In this document: one piece after another, positions 61,110 through 64,000 of the stretch
Numbering within the stretch: position 1 is the first letter of the stretch
How the letters are laid out: each line of letters begins with the position of its first letter
From: Fratercula arctica
Taxonomy: Eukaryota; Chordata; Aves; Charadriiformes; Alcidae
Length of the DNA: 64,000 bases
Assembly: GCA_947846985.1 (NCBI GenBank)
Contig: CANTUZ010000005.1
Location: 19,564,389 to 19,628,388, forward strand
Direction: 5' to 3'
Position numbers and translations under genes: made by a program
The notes under the pieces: model-generated
Told to the model about the DNA's origin: nothing
Databases searched by the model: none
What the model saw: the letters and a program-made list of their open reading frames with translations, nothing else

Positions 61110-61957
61110 TTAAGGGAAACTTCCAGGAAACTAGAGGCCGGTCAGCCTTGCCTCAGTACCTGGGAAGATGGTGGAGCAACTAATCCTGGAAGCCATTTCC
61201 AGGCACGTGAAGGACAAGGAAGTCATAAGAAGTAGTCAGCACTGCTGGCAAAGAAGGCTAATGATATCCTGGGCTGTGTAAGGAGATGTCCTGGTTTGAG
61301 GGAAAACAGAACCAACTTTCTATTCAGTAATTTTTATTTCTTAGCTAGGCCTCTTCTAACTCTGAAATTAACAGCATGTTGTGTCTAAAACAGTTTGTTC
61401 AGAGTGATAAGACAGTTTGTGCCAAGGAATGGGAAAGGGAGGTGCTCACTGCCCTCTTTTCAGCACTGGTGAGGTCACACCTGGAGTGCTGTGTCCAGTT
61501 CTGGGCTCCCCAGTACAAGGGAGACAATGTCATATTGTAGAGTCCAACAATGGGCCACAAAGATAATTAAGTGACTGGAGCATCTCACACATGCGGAAAG
61601 GCTGAGAAAGCTGGGACTGTTTAGCCTAGGGAAGAGAAGGCTAAGGGGAGATCTTATCAATGTATATAAATACCTGAAGGGAGTGTGTTAAGAAGACTGG
61701 AGCCAGGGTCTTTTCAGTGGTGCCCAGTGACAGGATGAGAGGAAATGGGCACAAACTGAAGAACAGGAGGGTCCACCTAAACATAAGGAAACACTTCTTT
61801 ACCATAAGGGTGAGTGAGCACTGGAACAGGTTGCCCAGAGAAGTGGTGAACTCTCCATCCTTGGACATACTCAGAAGCCATCTGGACATGGTCCTGGGCA
61901 ACCAGCTCTAGGTGGCCCTGCCTGAGCAAGAGAGTTGGAGCCCTTCCAAACTTAATG
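61110..61957 (+). mobile_element. CR1 LINE with internal deletion, interrupted by an LTR fragment
   Basis: Begins in the RT part of ORF2 (GAGGCCGGTCAGCC, GGTGGAGCAACTAATCCTGG). It jumps near 61,235 to the C-terminal block (AGGCTAATGATATCCTGGGC), is interrupted at about 61,287-61,435, and resumes at GAGGTGCTCACTGCCC. It then runs to the 3' UTR near 61,957. The typical ATTCTATG tail is missing. Confidence 0.85.
61287..61435 (+). mobile_element. LTR fragment inserted in CR1
   Basis: TGTCCTGGTTTGAGGGAAAA through TTAGCTAGGCCTCTTCTAAC to GCCAAGGAATGGGAAA. The TGTCCTGGTTT opening is typical of avian ERV LTRs. It separates CR1 sequence on both sides, so it is younger than the CR1 copy. Only about 150 bases are present and no 3' CA end is clear. 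Confidence 0.6.
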
Positions 61958-62422
61958 ACTATTTGCTTCTTAGATGTTTTTATTCATCTTCTAGCATTAC
62001 TTTTATAGCCTTTGTAATAGCAAGGAAATACAAGTGAAATATATGAAAGTAGGAAGGAATAAGAGACATAATGAAACGAAATTCAGAAAAAAAAATGAAG
62101 ATACACTGTTTTAGGTTATTTACTAAGATATATTTGGGTAGCACTGTATGAAGAAAATAGAAGATAATTCTCACAGCAAAAAGATTTTTTCAGTCCCACT
62201 TACAGAGAATGGACCCTAAACATAAACTTTCTGTTGTGCTGTAGAAGAAAACAAAGTTTCCATCCTCACAAATCTCATACCAGTTACTAGATAATGCATG
62301 ATAATTAGTAATATATATATAAAACAGCATTCTTTTTTCCCCACTTATTTTTAAATGGAAGGAGAGAACTGGCTTGGATCCAAAGAGCCCGAATCAACTC
62401 ACAAGAAGTGCCAAAAAAACAA

Positions 62423-63545
62423 CTCATAGAAGCATAGAATGGTTAAAGTTGGAAAGGACCTTAAAGATCATCTAGTTCCAAGCCCCCTGCCATGGCCAAG
62501 GACACCTCCCACTAGACCAGGTTGCTTAAAGCCCCATCCAGCCTGGTCTTGAACACTTCCAGGGATGGGGCAGACATAAATTCTCTGGGCAACCTCTTCC
62601 AGTGCCTCACCACCCTCACAGTAAAGAATTTTTTCACAATATCTAATCTAAACCTATCCTCTTTCAGTTTAAAACCGTTACCTCTCGTCCTGTGGCTGAT
62701 AAAGAGTCCCTCCTCTTTCCCATAGGCCCCCTATAAGTACTGGAAGGCTGCTATAAGGTCTCCCTGGAGCCTTCTCTTCTCCAGGCTGAACAACTCCCAG
62801 CTCTCTCAGCCTGTCTTCGTAAGAGAGATGTTCCATTCCTCTGATCATCTTTGTGGCCCTCCCCTGGACTCGCTCCAACCGGTTCATGTCCTTCTTATGT
62901 TCAGGGCCCCAGAGCTGGACACAGTACTCCAGGTGATGTCTCGTCAGAGCAGAGTAGGGGGGCAGCATCACCTCCCTCAACCTGCTGGCCACGCTATTTT
63001 TGACGCAACCCAGGATGCGGTTGGCTTTCTGGGCTGTAAGCACACATTGCTGGTTCATGTTGAGCTTCTCATCAACTCCAAGTCCTTCTCCTCAGGGCTG
63101 TTCTCAATCCATTCTCCACCCAGCCTGTATTTGTGCTTGGGACTGCTTTGACCCATGTGCAGGACCTTGCACTTGGCCTTGTTGAACTTCATGTGGTTCA
63201 CATGCGCCCAACTCTCAAGCCTGTCCAGGTCCCTCTGGATAGCATCCTTTCCCTCCAGCATATCAACTGCTCTGCACAGCTTGGTGTCATCAGCAAACCT
63301 GCTGAGGATACATTCAGTCCCACTGTCCGTGTCACTGACAAAGATGTTAAACAATACCAGTCCCAGTACCAAACCCTGAGGAATGCCACTTGTCACTGAC
63401 TGCCGCTTCAACATTGAGCCATTGACCACAACTCTTTGAGTGTGGCCACCCAGTCAATTCCTTATCCATTGAGTGGTCCATCTGTCAAATCCAAGATTCT
63501 CCAATTTAGAGACAAGGATGTCATGTGGGACGGTGTCAAAACTCC
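62423..63545 (-). mobile_element. CR1 LINE, 5'-truncated, with RT and C-terminal ORF2
   Basis: The reversed tail (AACTCATAGAAGCATAGAAT) is followed by the UTR and about 1 kb of ORF2. The minus strand at about 63,055-63,429 encodes SGIPQGLVLGLVLFNIF and the catalytic FADDTKLC; 62,678-63,058 encodes the C-terminal part with [20 protein letters not shown]. The two parts are in different frames, so it is inactive. It is cut at the 5' end near 63,545. Confidence 0.95.
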
Positions 63546-64000
63546 TTTTAATTAGTTCTTATATCAGATAGGCAACACTTTACTCTGAAAGCTCTCCTGT
63601 AAGTTCAGCAATTGCCCCAAAAACATACTGCCAAAAGATGTCAAGTGGCCATTTTCTCCACATTTGCTTTGCTTCAAAGGATTCAATTTGGTCCCCTGAA
63701 AAAATCTATACAAGTATCTATAAAAATCTATGCAACATTTCTACAAATATCCTGAAAATTTCTTTAGATACAATATGTACAAGATGAGATAAACTTGGCT
63801 GTTAGACCAGCAGTGTAAAAAAACAATATGGAACTTGCAGAGATATCATAACCTGGTATTAACATCATCACTGAATGCAAATATTAAGTAGTGACTCACT
63901 GACTGTTAGCAGTATGTAAACATACTCTATCTATTGATTGCGTAGTTAAAGTCCTGGAAACTCAGATAAGAGTAAACATTTTAAATTTTATTGGATTCCT
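63546..64000. other. No gene recognised at right edge
   Basis: AT-rich sequence without recognisable exon or repeat. A MUC6 first exon, which synteny might lead one to expect further right, was not found here. Confidence 0.5.

Noticed and set aside
63546..64000. MUC6 first exon at the right edge
   Set aside because: No signal peptide with splice donor and no CSTWG-type VWD opening on the plus strand.
1..64000. CRISPR arrays, bacterial operons, tRNA or rRNA genes
   Set aside because: Composition, introns and CR1 content show vertebrate nuclear DNA. No regularly spaced repeats, cloverleaf-type A/B boxes or rRNA sequence were recognised by eye.

Overview
This window is vertebrate nuclear DNA from a bird. 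The evidence is many CR1 (chicken repeat 1) LINE fragments with typical ATTCTATGATTCTATG-type 3' tails, avian-style retroviral LTRs, an AT-rich background, and a spliced vertebrate gene with short exons. The LTR types at 32.7 kb and 34.8 kb look to me like those common in neoavian birds, so a non-galliform species is my guess; this is an inference.

The left third (about 818-23,081, minus strand) holds the 5' half of the gel-forming intestinal mucin gene MUC2. I placed 24 consecutive coding exons by matching splice sites, codon phase and conserved sequence. Together they give 3,355 coding bases (1,118 codons plus one base), with no in-frame stop and consistent phase at every junction. They encode the signal peptide, D1 (VWD-C8-TIL), D2 (VWD-C8-TIL), D' and D3 as far as the end of its C8 module. 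The rest of D3, the CysD and PTS mucin repeats and the C-terminal D4/CK part must lie beyond the left edge. Exon 1 has an ideal Kozak context and a TATA box about 50 bases upstream. Two introns (7 and 12) can only be joined in frame with non-canonical GC donors.

The right two thirds (about 23.1-64 kb) show no cellular protein-coding gene that I can support. They contain CR1 copies of several ages, two of them joined back to back and one interrupted by an LTR fragment. There is also a decayed CR1 ORF1 (coiled coil plus SGNH esterase), three LTR fragments, and a short alpharetrovirus-like element (58,023-58,883). That element keeps the end of the env transmembrane subunit and a 3' LTR and is flanked by ATATAT. 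In mammals MUC2 lies head to head with MUC6, so this long gap is probably the upstream region shared with MUC6, which would start beyond the right edge. That is an inference from synteny; no MUC6 exon is visible here.

Together the MUC2 exons encode the N-terminal assembly module of the mucin. D1-D2 guide pH- and calcium-dependent packing in goblet-cell granules, and D3 makes the intermolecular disulfide links that build the mucus network.
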